Shown in pieces: positions 1 through 7,058 of a stretch of 16,276 nucleotides of DNA (positions are counted from its first letter, which is position 1; each line of letters begins with the position of its first letter). A model generated the notes under the pieces. That model was not told the DNA's origin. It ran no database searches and saw only the letters and a list, made by a program, of their open reading frames with translations. A program made the position numbers and the translations under genes. The DNA is from JBCCRH01 sp039208045 (GTDB lineage: Bacteria; Bacteroidota; Bacteroidia; Chitinophagales; Saprospiraceae). The stretch covers positions 1-16,276 of the forward strand of contig JBCCRH010000082.1 of the NCBI GenBank assembly GCA_039208045.1. Reading direction: 5' to 3'.

Positions 1-304
1 ATCCTTTCCCAACAAACCAATCTTGGTATTTATTCATCTCCTCGGCAGGAGTTAAATCTTCGTAGCAGGCTTGTGCAATTGGCGCCCCCACGCGTTTTTG
101 TAGTAAATCGATTACTCGGAAAGTCAAATTGAAACCATTCTTTTTTACCTGTACGATCTCTCCTCTGGTAAGAAGGTAGCTTGGTTTAACGTTCTGGTCA
201 TTTATTTTGATATTCCCTTTTTTGCACGCATCAGTAGCCATTGTTCTAGACTTAAAGATGCGGACACTCCACAGCCATTTATCGATTCGAACTTTTTCAA
301 GCAT
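1..304 (-). CDS. S4-domain RNA-binding protein, Hsp15-like (3' end outside window)
   Basis: The reverse strand is open from an ATG at 304 to the left edge (about 101 residues seen). The protein begins MLEKVRIDKWLWSVRIFKSR and continues with an S4 fold: an Arg/Lys-rich first helix, a CKKGNIKIN turn and a short beta strand ending in GEIVQVKK. This is the pattern of the Hsp15/RqcP family of small (about 130 aa) S4 proteins. In characterised members these bind the large ribosomal subunit carrying a stalled nascent chain. Binding of ribosomal RNA is inferred from the family; nothing here separates Hsp15 from other short S4 proteins. The start lies 6 nt after the stop of the polyphosphate kinase gene, so the two are almost certainly co-transcribed. 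The C-terminus is missing from the window. Confidence 0.85.
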   Translation of the reverse strand, partial: MLEKVRIDKWLWSVRIFKSRTMATDACKKGNIKINDQNVKPSYLLTRGEIVQVKKNGFNLTFRVIDLLQKRVGAPIAQACYEDLTPAEEMNKYQDWFVGKG

Positions 305-310
305 GTTGTA

Positions 311-1057
311 CTACTCTTCATTTAGCGGAGGATACGCCATATCCAAACTTTCTAGTGTTTCTACTATCTTTTTGGCTACCACGTAGTCTCGGTACCAACG
401 CTCATCCACTGGCACAACTGTCCACGGAATAGCGCTTCTATTTAAAACATCTTCATAAGCAACCATATATTTGTCCCAATGTTCACGCTCTTTCCAATCG
501 TTAGGATTGTGCTTCCAGTGCTTATCGGCCTCATCTATACGTTCTTGCAATTCTATGGCTTGCTGATCGTAAGATATATTCAAAAAGAACTTGAGTACTT
601 TCGTATTATTATCAAGTTCTAACAAACGCTCAAAAGCATTGATGGCGTCAAAACGCATATCTACTCGTTGCTCATCAATCCAGCCATGCACGCGCTGAAT
701 GAGTACATCTTCATAGTGCGAACGATTGAAGATTTGAATCATTCCCTTGGCAGGAACTCGCTTGTGTACGCGCCACAGAAAGTCACGGGCAAATTCCTCG
801 TCCGTAGGTTTTTTAAAAGAATAGACGCTCAGCCCATTTGGATGACAATCCCTAAATATCTTGCGTACTGCGCCGTCTTTACCACTGGCATCCATACCCT
901 GAAAAATGACTAATAGGCTGTGCTTCGCCTCCGCCATCATCAGCTTCTGTAGATCTCCGAAGCGCTCTACGAGCTCATCGGTCTCGTCCTTTATGGCTTT
1001 TTTATCGGTGCCTGGCGGCGGTGCACTCAGTAGGTCTTTGATGTTAATACGTTTCAT
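311..1057 (-). CDS. ppk2: Polyphosphate kinase 2 family: polyphosphate:nucleotide phosphotransferase
   Basis: This 248-aa protein has the single-domain PPK2 layout, a P-loop kinase fold that moves phosphate between inorganic polyphosphate and nucleotides. Visible motifs are the Walker A loop GMDASGKDG (residues 54-62), the SFKKPTDEEFARDFLWRVH segment (80-98), the Walker B region IFNRSHYEDVL (109-119), the charged lid helix around DEADKHWKHNPNDWKEREHW (175-194) and the closing PWTVVPVDERWYRDY (211-225). These match the family annotated as PPK2-type polyphosphate:AMP/ADP phosphotransferase; in most such enzymes NDP/NTP formation is the favoured direction. Substrate class (AMP, ADP or both) cannot be decided from the sequence alone. 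The gene starts 3 nt after the stop of the DUF58 gene and ends 6 nt before the S4 gene, so it sits in the middle of a three-gene transcription unit. Confidence 0.92.
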   Translation of the reverse strand: MKRINIKDLLSAPPPGTDKKAIKDETDELVERFGDLQKLMMAEAKHSLLVIFQGMDASGKDGAVRKIFRDCHPNGLSVYSFKKPTDEEFARDFLWRVHKRVPAKGMIQIFNRSHYEDVLIQRVHGWIDEQRVDMRFDAINAFERLLELDNNTKVLKFFLNISYDQQAIELQERIDEADKHWKHNPNDWKEREHWDKYMVAYEDVLNRSAIPWTVVPVDERWYRDYVVAKKIVETLESLDMAYPPLNEE

Positions 1058-1060
1058 AAG

Positions 1061-1993
1061 CTATACCCGCATTTTATTTCGCTTCACTAAATAGGATTGG
1101 AGAATAGGCTTGTAGCCCTCATTGATGTCCGCTTCTACAAAATCAATTTTGTATTGCAAACACTTAAAGCGTAGCTGCTCTTTGAACTTAGCCATCTGCT
1201 CCACATAGTAGTCCTTTACCTGGTTGCTTTGTAAGCGCACCTTTTCACCTGTCTCCATATCAATAAAGAGATAGGGCCGATTTTCAAAATTGAAATCGAT
1301 TTCTTTGGATTTGTCTACCGTATGGAATAAAATCACTTCATGCTTATTATGCTTTAAGTGCTGAAGTGCGGAGAATAGGCGTTCAGTATCTTCCGATTGC
1401 TCAAACATATCGGAGAAGATAATAACCATTGAGCGCTTGTGAATACTATCCGCTATTTGGTGTAGTGCATCGGCAGCAGAAGTGGTTTTGTCTCGCTCTG
1501 GATTATTGAGTAATTTTTCCAGATAGGTCAAAAGTAAGCGATAGTGAGAGGTACTTGATTTGCAGCGCGTATGTTCCTGTACTGCACTATCAAAGATGGT
1601 TAAGCCAAAGGCATCGCGTTGCTTTTGTAGTAGGTTCATTAGCGAAGCTGCTGCTAAAGCGGAAAACTGCAACTTATTCAAATTTGCCTTACTCTTGGCG
1701 GTCACCTCTGGGAAGTACATTGATGAGGAGGCATCAATGACAATCTGACATCTGAGATTGGTCTCTTCTTCAAAGCGCTTTGAAAAGAGCTTATCTGTAC
1801 GAGCATATACCTTCCAGTCGATATTCTTAGTGGATTCTCCTTGATTGTACAAGCGGTGCTCTGCAAATTCTACAGAGAACCCATGAAAGGGACTTTTATG
1901 CAGGCCAATGATAAAGCCTTCTACAACTTGTCGGGCTAGTAGCTCTAGGTTGCCAAAATTGCGTAGTTCGTAGTTTTTATCTAATGGATTCAT
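1061..1993 (-). CDS. DUF58 / von Willebrand A-like domain protein
   Basis: This 310-aa cytoplasmic-looking protein carries the DUF58 hallmark (residues about 49-79, core IDWKVYART), immediately followed by a vWA-like domain with a metal-site signature DASSSM (87-92, DxSxS). There is no signal peptide or membrane segment. DUF58 proteins usually travel with a MoxR-type AAA+ ATPase and vWA membrane proteins in a putative metal-insertion or chaperone module. Here no MoxR gene is next to it, and it instead leads a cluster with ppk2 and an S4 protein (3-nt gap to ppk2). The ATG at 1993 follows the thioredoxin terminator. A TACCTTAG on the minus strand just upstream is a 7/8 match to the Bacteroidota -7 box but has no clear -33 partner. 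The molecular function is unknown. Confidence 0.88.
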   Translation of the reverse strand: MNPLDKNYELRNFGNLELLARQVVEGFIIGLHKSPFHGFSVEFAEHRLYNQGESTKNIDWKVYARTDKLFSKRFEEETNLRCQIVIDASSSMYFPEVTAKSKANLNKLQFSALAAASLMNLLQKQRDAFGLTIFDSAVQEHTRCKSSTSHYRLLLTYLEKLLNNPERDKTTSAADALHQIADSIHKRSMVIIFSDMFEQSEDTERLFSALQHLKHNKHEVILFHTVDKSKEIDFNFENRPYLFIDMETGEKVRLQSNQVKDYYVEQMAKFKEQLRFKCLQYKIDFVEADINEGYKPILQSYLVKRNKMRV

Positions 1994-2018
1994 TGAAACT
2001 AAGGTAGGTATTTAAACG

Positions 2019-2057
2019 AAAAAACCCTGACAAAAACCAGAGGCATTTGTCAGGGTT
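2019..2057 (-). terminator. Rho-independent terminator of the thioredoxin gene
   Basis: A perfect 12-bp inverted repeat (AACCCTGACAAA at 2023-2034 against TTTGTCAGGGTT at 2046-2057) has an 11-nt loop and, read on the minus strand, runs straight into six T residues. It begins 19 nt after the thioredoxin stop and precedes the DUF58 start. It therefore separates thioredoxin from the DUF58-ppk2-S4 cluster, which then needs its own promoter. Confidence 0.93.
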
Positions 2058-2076
2058 ATGATTGGTGCAAATCGCA

Positions 2077-2400
2077 CTAAGCTGTTACTAAGTGCTTTTC
2101 TATCATTCCTTTGTACTTTGTTTTAGTAGTGACACCTACTTGCTTTTCTACCACTTCTCCATCTTTCAAGACAATAACTGTAGGGATACTACGAATTCCA
2201 AACTGACTAGCTATCATCGGGTTGTTGTCAACGTTCAACTTCCCTATCACTGCCTTTTCTTCTCCAATTTCAGTAGCTAATTCCTCGATGATCGGTCCTA
2301 CCATACGGCAAGGTCCACACCACTCTGCCCAGAAGTCTACCAAAGCTACCTTGCCCTCCGTTGCGCCCTTAAAATTAGTATCTGTGAATTCAAAAGCCAT
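2077..2400 (-). CDS. trxA: Thioredoxin
   Basis: This 107-aa protein is of standard thioredoxin length. The redox motif WCGPC is at residues 27-31, the cis-proline at residue 73 in SIPTVIVLKDG, and the sheet-forming stretch VALVDFWAEW precedes the active site. It is a cytosolic dithiol-disulfide reductant that would be recycled by thioredoxin reductase, which is not in this window. I chose the ATG at 2400 over an in-frame upstream start at 2481. The longer version adds 27 non-thioredoxin residues, its coding would run through the predicted promoter, and AGGA stands about 8 nt before the ATG at 2400. It is a single-gene unit with a promoter upstream and a strong terminator downstream. Confidence 0.97.
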   Translation of the reverse strand: MAFEFTDTNFKGATEGKVALVDFWAEWCGPCRMVGPIIEELATEIGEEKAVIGKLNVDNNPMIASQFGIRSIPTVIVLKDGEVVEKQVGVTTKTKYKGMIEKHLVTA

Positions 2401-2454
2401 TTTTATCCTATTTTTATGAGTTAATATATTGTATTTATTTTTTGCTTGCTGCCG

Positions 2455-2487
2455 CAAATATAGTATTTGAATGCTTAGCATTCTAAA
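2455..2487 (-). promoter_or_regulatory. Predicted Bacteroidota-type promoter of trxA
   Basis: On the minus strand TATATTTG (2455-2462) is an exact match to the phylum's -7 consensus TAnnTTTG. Exactly 20 nt upstream stands TTTAG (2483-2487), a weak version of the -33 TTTG element. The -7 box lies 55 nt before the trxA ATG, leaving a leader of roughly 45-50 nt. Matching to the consensus is direct; activity is inferred. Confidence 0.65.
2469..2483. promoter_or_regulatory. 15-nt perfect palindrome in the trxA promoter spacer (candidate operator)
   Basis: GAATGCTTAGCATTC has two 7-nt arms (GAATGCT and AGCATTC) around one central base. It sits between the predicted -33 and -7 elements of the trxA promoter, overlapping the last base of the -33 box. 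A dimeric regulator bound here would block RNA polymerase. No second copy was noticed by eye elsewhere in the window. It could be chance; the regulator is unknown. Confidence 0.4.
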
Positions 2488-2525
2488 CTATCACTTATCA
2501 ACGCAAATGAAGAAGAAAAAGTTTT

Positions 2526-2547
2526 ACACTGAGCGTAGCTGAAGTGT
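2526..2547. repeat. Short hairpin resembling a dispersed palindromic repeat
   Basis: ACACTGAGCGTAGCTGAAGTGT can fold with outer arms ACACT/AGTGT (2526-2530, 2543-2547) and inner arms AGC/GCT around a GTA loop. From memory, it resembles short intergenic palindromes of the CACTGAGCG...CGAAGTG form that recur in many Bacteroidota genomes. It lies between the divergent trxA and DUF3810 genes and overlaps the GTG at 2544 that could be taken as the DUF3810 start. Only one full copy is present in this window. Confidence 0.4.
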
Positions 2548-2630
2548 ACTCTATTTCCTTGAAATTCCAAGAACACCTGGAACAACAAACCAAAATCATT
2601 CGTTTAAGCGTTTCATTAAAAAGCAAACTA

Positions 2631-3719
2631 GTGAAGGCCTATTTTACTCGAACAAGAATCATCTGGATTACCCTCGGTGTAGCAGCATTAGTCATTCGAC
2701 AGTTGTTGGTGCAGACCCCCGAATTAGTAGAACAATATTATAGCCGTGGGCTATTTCAAGGTATTCGATGGTTCATCGACTATGTGCTGGCATGGCTACC
2801 TATCCCACTAATCTATATATTCTGGCTGATTGTAATTGCTTGGTTCTTCTGGCAAGCGAGAGGCTTGTATTTAGCTGAAAAATCTATCCTGAATAAAGCA
2901 CTTACTTTTGTGATAAGTACCTTAGCTTTTATTTCTGGTGTCGTTTTTTTCTTTCTCATTTTATGGGGATATAATTATATCCGGCAGCCCATTGAGCAGC
3001 AGCTAGAAATTACGACAAGTCCGCTAACAACAAACGAATTACAAAAAGAATTAGAGTTAGAAACATTAGCCCTCCTAAAGCTTCGCCCTCAAATAGATAC
3101 GCCAACGGATAGTGCATTTACGGAGCGAAATCTACCAGATCGACTGGAGCCAAAGGTTCGTTTATTGCTAGAGAGCTGGTTAGATAATTATGGCTTTCCC
3201 ACAACTGGGCGAGTACGAGGGCGTCTGTTGTATCCCAAAGGCGTATTTTTACACTTTAGCTCTCTGGGGCTATACTTCCCCTTAACGGGTGAAGGGCACA
3301 TCGACGCGGGGATTCATCCTGTTCAGTTACCTCATGTGATGGCACACGAAATGTCGCATGGCTATGGTTTTGGTGACGAAGGGACTTGTAATTTTTTAGC
3401 GTACGTAAGTTGCATTCAGTCAGATAATCCTGCTATTGCTTACGCGGGGCACCTAGGTTACTGGCGCACGGTAGCCTCTAATTTTCGGAGGGCAGACCCT
3501 GAGGCGTATCGCGTTTTCTTTAAAGAACTGCCCGAAAGCATCAAGGCTGACTTATATGCTATTCGTGATAATTACATGCTGTACCCTGATTGGATGCCAA
3601 GGCTACGCAATAATGCCTATGAAGTTTATCTTAAATCTCAAGGCATCAAAGAAGGAATGAAAAATTATTCCAGGGTATTAATGCTAGTAAAAGCATGGAG
3701 AGCTACCAAGAAGATATAG
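2631..3719 (+). CDS. DUF3810 family membrane protein, putative zinc metallopeptidase
   Basis: From the GTG at 2631 the protein has 362 residues. The N-terminal part holds three hydrophobic segments (about 9-26, 51-73 and 92-112), consistent with membrane anchoring. The C-terminal part carries an HExxH motif, HEMSH at 239-243, followed by GDEGTCNFLAY (248-258), where E250 could be a third zinc ligand. This is the layout of DUF3810 proteins, restricted mainly to Bacteroidota and without a characterised member that I know of. Peptidase activity is inferred from the motif. The reading frame stays open upstream to a GTG at 2544 (391 aa), but those extra 29 residues look unlike the family and that start lies within a repeat-like hairpin, so the inner GTG is preferred with moderate certainty. 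Neither start has a clear Shine-Dalgarno. It converges on the SUI1 gene with a 6-nt gap. Confidence 0.85.
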   Translation: MKAYFTRTRIIWITLGVAALVIRQLLVQTPELVEQYYSRGLFQGIRWFIDYVLAWLPIPLIYIFWLIVIAWFFWQARGLYLAEKSILNKALTFVISTLAFISGVVFFFLILWGYNYIRQPIEQQLEITTSPLTTNELQKELELETLALLKLRPQIDTPTDSAFTERNLPDRLEPKVRLLLESWLDNYGFPTTGRVRGRLLYPKGVFLHFSSLGLYFPLTGEGHIDAGIHPVQLPHVMAHEMSHGYGFGDEGTCNFLAYVSCIQSDNPAIAYAGHLGYWRTVASNFRRADPEAYRVFFKELPESIKADLYAIRDNYMLYPDWMPRLRNNAYEVYLKSQGIKEGMKNYSRVLMLVKAWRATKKI

Positions 3720-3725
3720 AGGGCA

Positions 3726-4076
3726 CTAGCCGCCGCTCGCTTTGGTCTGCGAATAGCCTTTTTCTTTGAGTAGTGCCACCACTTTATCTCGGTGATTGCC
3801 CTGTACAATGATTTCTCCCTCCTTGGCAGAGCCGCCTACTCCACATTTTGATTTCAAGTATTTGGCCAAATCTTTTAGGCTATCTTCCGGGCCTACAAAG
3901 CCAGTTACCAAGGTCACTTCTTTGCCTTTGCGCCGCTTACGGTCGATCATGACTCTGAGGTGTTGCTGTTGGGGCGGGAGCTCGTCCTGCTCTTCTTCTT
4001 GTTCGTAGGAGTACTCAAAATCAGGATTGGTAGAGAAGACAATACCTGTTCGTTTATTTTTATTCTTTTTGCCCAT
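3726..4076 (-). CDS. SUI1/eIF1-type translation initiation factor-like protein (YciH family)
   Basis: This 116-aa protein has a basic, acidic-spaced N-terminal tail (about 1-38) followed by the SUI1 fold. The most conserved stretch is at residues 74-108, from LKSKCGVGGSAKEGEI to the HRDKVVALLKEKGY helix. Archaeal and eukaryotic relatives (aIF1/eIF1) sit at the ribosomal P site and enforce start-codon choice; bacterial YciH homologues are non-essential and their role is less clear. It starts 3 nt after the hscA stop and is evidently translated from the same message. Its stop lies 6 nt from the end of the converging DUF3810 gene, with no separate terminator visible. Confidence 0.9.
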   Translation of the reverse strand: MGKKNKNKRTGIVFSTNPDFEYSYEQEEEQDELPPQQQHLRVMIDRKRRKGKEVTLVTGFVGPEDSLKDLAKYLKSKCGVGGSAKEGEIIVQGNHRDKVVALLKEKGYSQTKASGG

Positions 4077-4079
4077 TGC

Positions 4080-5936
4080 TTATAGTTTTTTTCCTTTGAT
4101 AGCTTCCGCTATGGTGTAATCCATCGCCTTGTGCGCGAGGGGAGCAGTATAGGTATTAATGGCTTCTATTGCTGCATTAATCTGATCTTTATCGGTACCA
4201 GCTACCGCTTCTTCTAAGGCTTTCGCCAAATGTACCGTTTGCTCTTGTTCTGCTGCTGAGAGGATAGCTTGGTGCTGCTCCAAAAACTTCTTTGCAGATA
4301 ATAATATATTATTTGCCTCATTACGCGCTTCCAGCAAACCTCTAATCTGCATGTCCCCCTGTGCATTCTGGATAGAATCCAATAACATTTTAGCCATTTC
4401 TTCTTCAGAAATGCCGTATTGCGAGCGAATTTCTATCTCTTGCTGCACTTTAGAGCGCAGTTCAGTAGCTTTTACTTTTAGAATGCCATCAGCATTTAGG
4501 ATGAAGTGAATTTCAATCTTCGGAAGCGTTGCTGGCATAGGAGGGATGCCTCTCAAAATAAATGATCCCAACTTCCGATTATGTTCCACTAGGTCGCGTT
4601 CGCCCTGGAAAACAGAGATCTTAAGGTTTTTCTGACCATCTACAGAAGTAGTGTACTGACGCCCTACTTTAGTGGGGACCTTAGAGTTACGCGGAATAAT
4701 AACATCCATCAGTCCACCCACCGTTTCGATACCTAGAGAAAGCGGTGTAACATCCAGTAAAAGCACATCTCGCTGATTACCTGCCAATACATCCGCTTGA
4801 ATAGCTGCCCCCAATGCCACTACTTCGTCTGGATTAAGCGAATTATTTACCTCCTTTCCAAAGAATTGCCCCACGGCCTGCTTTACCAAAGGCACCCTCG
4901 TAGAACCACCTACCATTACAATCTGATCGATGTCTACAGCCTGTAATTTAGCATCAGCTAGTGCTAGCTCACAGCTCTTTATGGTTTTTTTAATAAGTGG
5001 GCTGATAAGTGTTTCAAAAGTAGTCTTAGAGATGGTGCATGTAAAATCACCTACTGTTCCAGCATATTCATCATGTGCGCTCAGGTATTTTTTAGCCGCT
5101 TCCGCCTCCAGCCGCAATGCTTGACTGAGCGTTTTATTGGCTTGAAGTTCTGTCGCGTCAATCTTATTCCCCTCAATCCAATAGTCGATGATAGCGCGAT
5201 CAAAATCATCCCCTCCTAAAAAGGTGTCACCATTAGTCGAAAGAACTTCAAAAATGCCATCCTGAATTTGTAAGATCGAAATATCAAATGTTCCTCCACC
5301 CAAGTCATAGACTGCAATTTTCTGGCTATCTGCTTTATCTAGCCCAATACCATAGGCTAAGCTAGCTGCCGTAGGCTCATTCACAATGCGCAGTACATCT
5401 AGGCCTGCCAGTTTTCCCGCATCACGGGTGGCCTGCCGTTGCGTATCATTAAAATAAGCAGGCACGGTAATGACTGCTTTGCTTACGGTGGCGTTTAACT
5501 CTTCTTCGATTCTTGTCTTTAGCTCTTTTAAAATTTCAGCGGATAACTCAATAGGCGTGTAAAACGTATCATTTACCCTAATCTTGACCAGACTCTCAGT
5601 ATCCTCATCAATAATTCTATACCCAAAGTAGGCCTCCATATCTTCAATATCTCCAAAAGATTTTCCCATCAGCCGCTTTACCGAATAGATGGTATGTTGA
5701 GGGTCGCTAATCAATTTGCCCTTGGCAGCATCGCCCACTACTATTTTTTGATCACTCGCAAAGTGTACAATAGAGGGTACTAGCGTACTTTTCCCATCTT
5801 TCCCCTTCACCGCCTTGGATTGACCATCATTCATGTAGGCGACCAAACTATTGGTCGTACCTAGATCGATCCCAATAATAAGATCACTTTTTTTCTTTAT
5901 ATTACCTGACTTAAGGTCAATTGCAATTTTTGCCAT
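4080..5936 (-). CDS. hscA: Hsp70-family chaperone, HscA-like (Fe-S cluster assembly)
   Basis: This 618-aa Hsp70 has phosphate loop GIDLGTTNS (22-30), signature VYDLGGGTFDIS (209-220), signature MVGGSTRVPLVKQ (341-353) and interdomain linker VLLLDVTPLS (391-400). A substrate-binding domain and a helical lid follow. HscA rather than DnaK is favoured by the overall length, by the N-terminal extension MAKIAIDLKSGNIKKK before the first strand (a feature I associate with Bacteroidota HscA) and by the absence of the DnaK C-terminal disordered tail with its EEVDK-type end. HscA with its J-protein HscB drives Fe-S cluster transfer from IscU. No hscB, iscU or ferredoxin is adjacent, so the assignment rests on sequence features only. 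A TAAATTTG -7 box lies about 20 nt upstream and the SUI1 gene follows after 3 nt. Confidence 0.85.
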   Translation of the reverse strand: MAKIAIDLKSGNIKKKSDLIIGIDLGTTNSLVAYMNDGQSKAVKGKDGKSTLVPSIVHFASDQKIVVGDAAKGKLISDPQHTIYSVKRLMGKSFGDIEDMEAYFGYRIIDEDTESLVKIRVNDTFYTPIELSAEILKELKTRIEEELNATVSKAVITVPAYFNDTQRQATRDAGKLAGLDVLRIVNEPTAASLAYGIGLDKADSQKIAVYDLGGGTFDISILQIQDGIFEVLSTNGDTFLGGDDFDRAIIDYWIEGNKIDATELQANKTLSQALRLEAEAAKKYLSAHDEYAGTVGDFTCTISKTTFETLISPLIKKTIKSCELALADAKLQAVDIDQIVMVGGSTRVPLVKQAVGQFFGKEVNNSLNPDEVVALGAAIQADVLAGNQRDVLLLDVTPLSLGIETVGGLMDVIIPRNSKVPTKVGRQYTTSVDGQKNLKISVFQGERDLVEHNRKLGSFILRGIPPMPATLPKIEIHFILNADGILKVKATELRSKVQQEIEIRSQYGISEEEMAKMLLDSIQNAQGDMQIRGLLEARNEANNILLSAKKFLEQHQAILSAAEQEQTVHLAKALEEAVAGTDKDQINAAIEAINTYTAPLAHKAMDYTIAEAIKGKKL

Positions 5937-5955
5937 ATTCTGATTTAAAGTGGTG

Positions 5956-5963
5956 CAAATTTA
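5956..5963 (-). promoter_or_regulatory. Predicted -7 box of the hscA promoter
   Basis: TAAATTTG on the minus strand is an exact match to TAnnTTTG and ends 20 nt before the hscA ATG. No convincing -33 element stands at the usual distance, so this is a half-supported promoter. The leader would be only about 12-15 nt. Confidence 0.45.
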
Positions 5964-6011
5964 CTGCTTTGTTCCAAAACAACAGTCCAAGGTTTTTAAG
6001 GTTCGAAATTA

Positions 6012-6212
6012 TCATTCGCTAAAATTTTCTGCTATTTCACTTAACTCCATAACTTGCCCAATAAAGCGATCACCGCGCTGGGTAGTGAGCTCATGAATCT
6101 GAGTGGTATCGGCCAAATCAATTCGAGAGTCAATCCTAGTTTGTCCGAATAAGCTATTTGTAGCAAAAAGAAGTATGAAAATGCAGAAAGTAAGCGCCTT
6201 GGACAGATACAT
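6012..6212 (-). CDS. Small exported hypothetical protein, possibly the 5' remnant of a larger gene
   Basis: This 66-aa ORF starts with a clear signal peptide: MYLSK, then the hydrophobic run ALTFCIFILLFATNSLFG (6-23) and a likely cleavage near FGQ/T. After about 20 polar residues comes HELTTQRGDRFIGQVMELS, which reads like the first two beta strands of a small barrel (a pattern seen at the start of larger exported Bacteroidota proteins with repeated 'G.x.f.G.v' strands). Translation then stops at 6012, where a third strand would be expected. The hscA promoter region follows 50 nt later, leaving no room for the rest. It may be a truncated gene or a genuine micro-protein; I do not recognise a named family. 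No promoter or Shine-Dalgarno is evident. Confidence 0.5.
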   Translation of the reverse strand: MYLSKALTFCIFILLFATNSLFGQTRIDSRIDLADTTQIHELTTQRGDRFIGQVMELSEIAENFSE

Positions 6213-6257
6213 ATCTTAAAAATGTTGTTTATTATTCCTTAATCCTAAAGTCAAATC

Positions 6258-7058
6258 GTGGAGAAAATTACAGACATTATTCGATACCGTCCATCTAGGT
6301 TATTCATTTTGCTGGGTGGTTTTTTTATTGCGAATGCCTTAATTGCTGAATTTTTGGCGGTAAAAATATTTGCACTGGAAGATTCGCTAGGGTGGGAGCG
6401 CTTTAATTTCAATCTGTTTGGAGAAGTTGGCGCCTTGCAGTTTACTGCGGGAGTGATGCTATGGCCCGTTGTTTTTGTGATGACCGATGTGATTAATGAA
6501 TATTATGGCAAGCGGGGGGTACGCACCTTGAGTTGGCTAGCAGTAGGGCTCATCTCTTATGCGTTCCTTATGGTATTTATTTCCATTCAGCTAGTACCAC
6601 CGGAGTGGTGGCTATTGCAGAATACAGCAAAGGGAGTGCCCGATATGCAAGCGGCATACAGCGTAGTACTGGGGCAGGGGTTATTGATAATTTTGGGCTC
6701 CTTGGCTGCTTTCTTGGTTGCTCAATTTGTTGATGTGATTACCTTTCATCGCATCAAGAAGATAACAGGCGAAAAGAAAGTCTGGCTTCGAGCGACAGGC
6801 TCCACCTTGATTTCTCAATTTTTTGACAGCTTCGTAGTCATCTATATTGCGTTTAAGCTCGGGCCAGAGCTCTTTGGTAATGTGGAGCCGTGGCGGTGGA
6901 CACAGCTCCTGGCCGTGGGCACGGTCTCCTATATCTACAAATTTATTGTGGCCATAATTCTGACTCCGGCCATCTACCTGGCTCACTATATCATTGATCG
7001 CTATTTGGGAGAAGAGACGGCCCATGCTATGAAATTGCAGGCAAGTAACTGGGATTAG
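6258..7058 (+). CDS. yhhQ: Queuosine precursor transporter (YhhQ / DUF165 family)
   Basis: This 266-aa integral membrane protein has about six hydrophobic segments. The family signature TDVINEYYGKRG (76-87) and the second hallmark SQFFDSFVVIYIAF (186-199) are both present. Characterised YhhQ imports the 7-deazaguanine precursors preQ0/preQ1 for queuosine tRNA modification; substrate here is inferred. Length slightly exceeds the roughly 220 aa of the E. coli protein, because of a longer loop (about 40-60) and an extended middle section. The start is a GTG at 6258; residues from there (EKITDIIRYRPSRLFILLGG) lead directly into the first membrane helix. It is divergent from the 66-aa exported ORF with a 45-nt gap. 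No queuosine biosynthesis or Tgt gene is in the window. Confidence 0.92.
   Translation: MEKITDIIRYRPSRLFILLGGFFIANALIAEFLAVKIFALEDSLGWERFNFNLFGEVGALQFTAGVMLWPVVFVMTDVINEYYGKRGVRTLSWLAVGLISYAFLMVFISIQLVPPEWWLLQNTAKGVPDMQAAYSVVLGQGLLIILGSLAAFLVAQFVDVITFHRIKKITGEKKVWLRATGSTLISQFFDSFVVIYIAFKLGPELFGNVEPWRWTQLLAVGTVSYIYKFIVAIILTPAIYLAHYIIDRYLGEETAHAMKLQASNWD

Noticed and set aside
2401..2481. Longer thioredoxin with a start at 2481
   Set aside because: The extra 27 residues are not thioredoxin-like and would be encoded by the predicted promoter; the ATG at 2400 gives the standard length and has an AGGA upstream.
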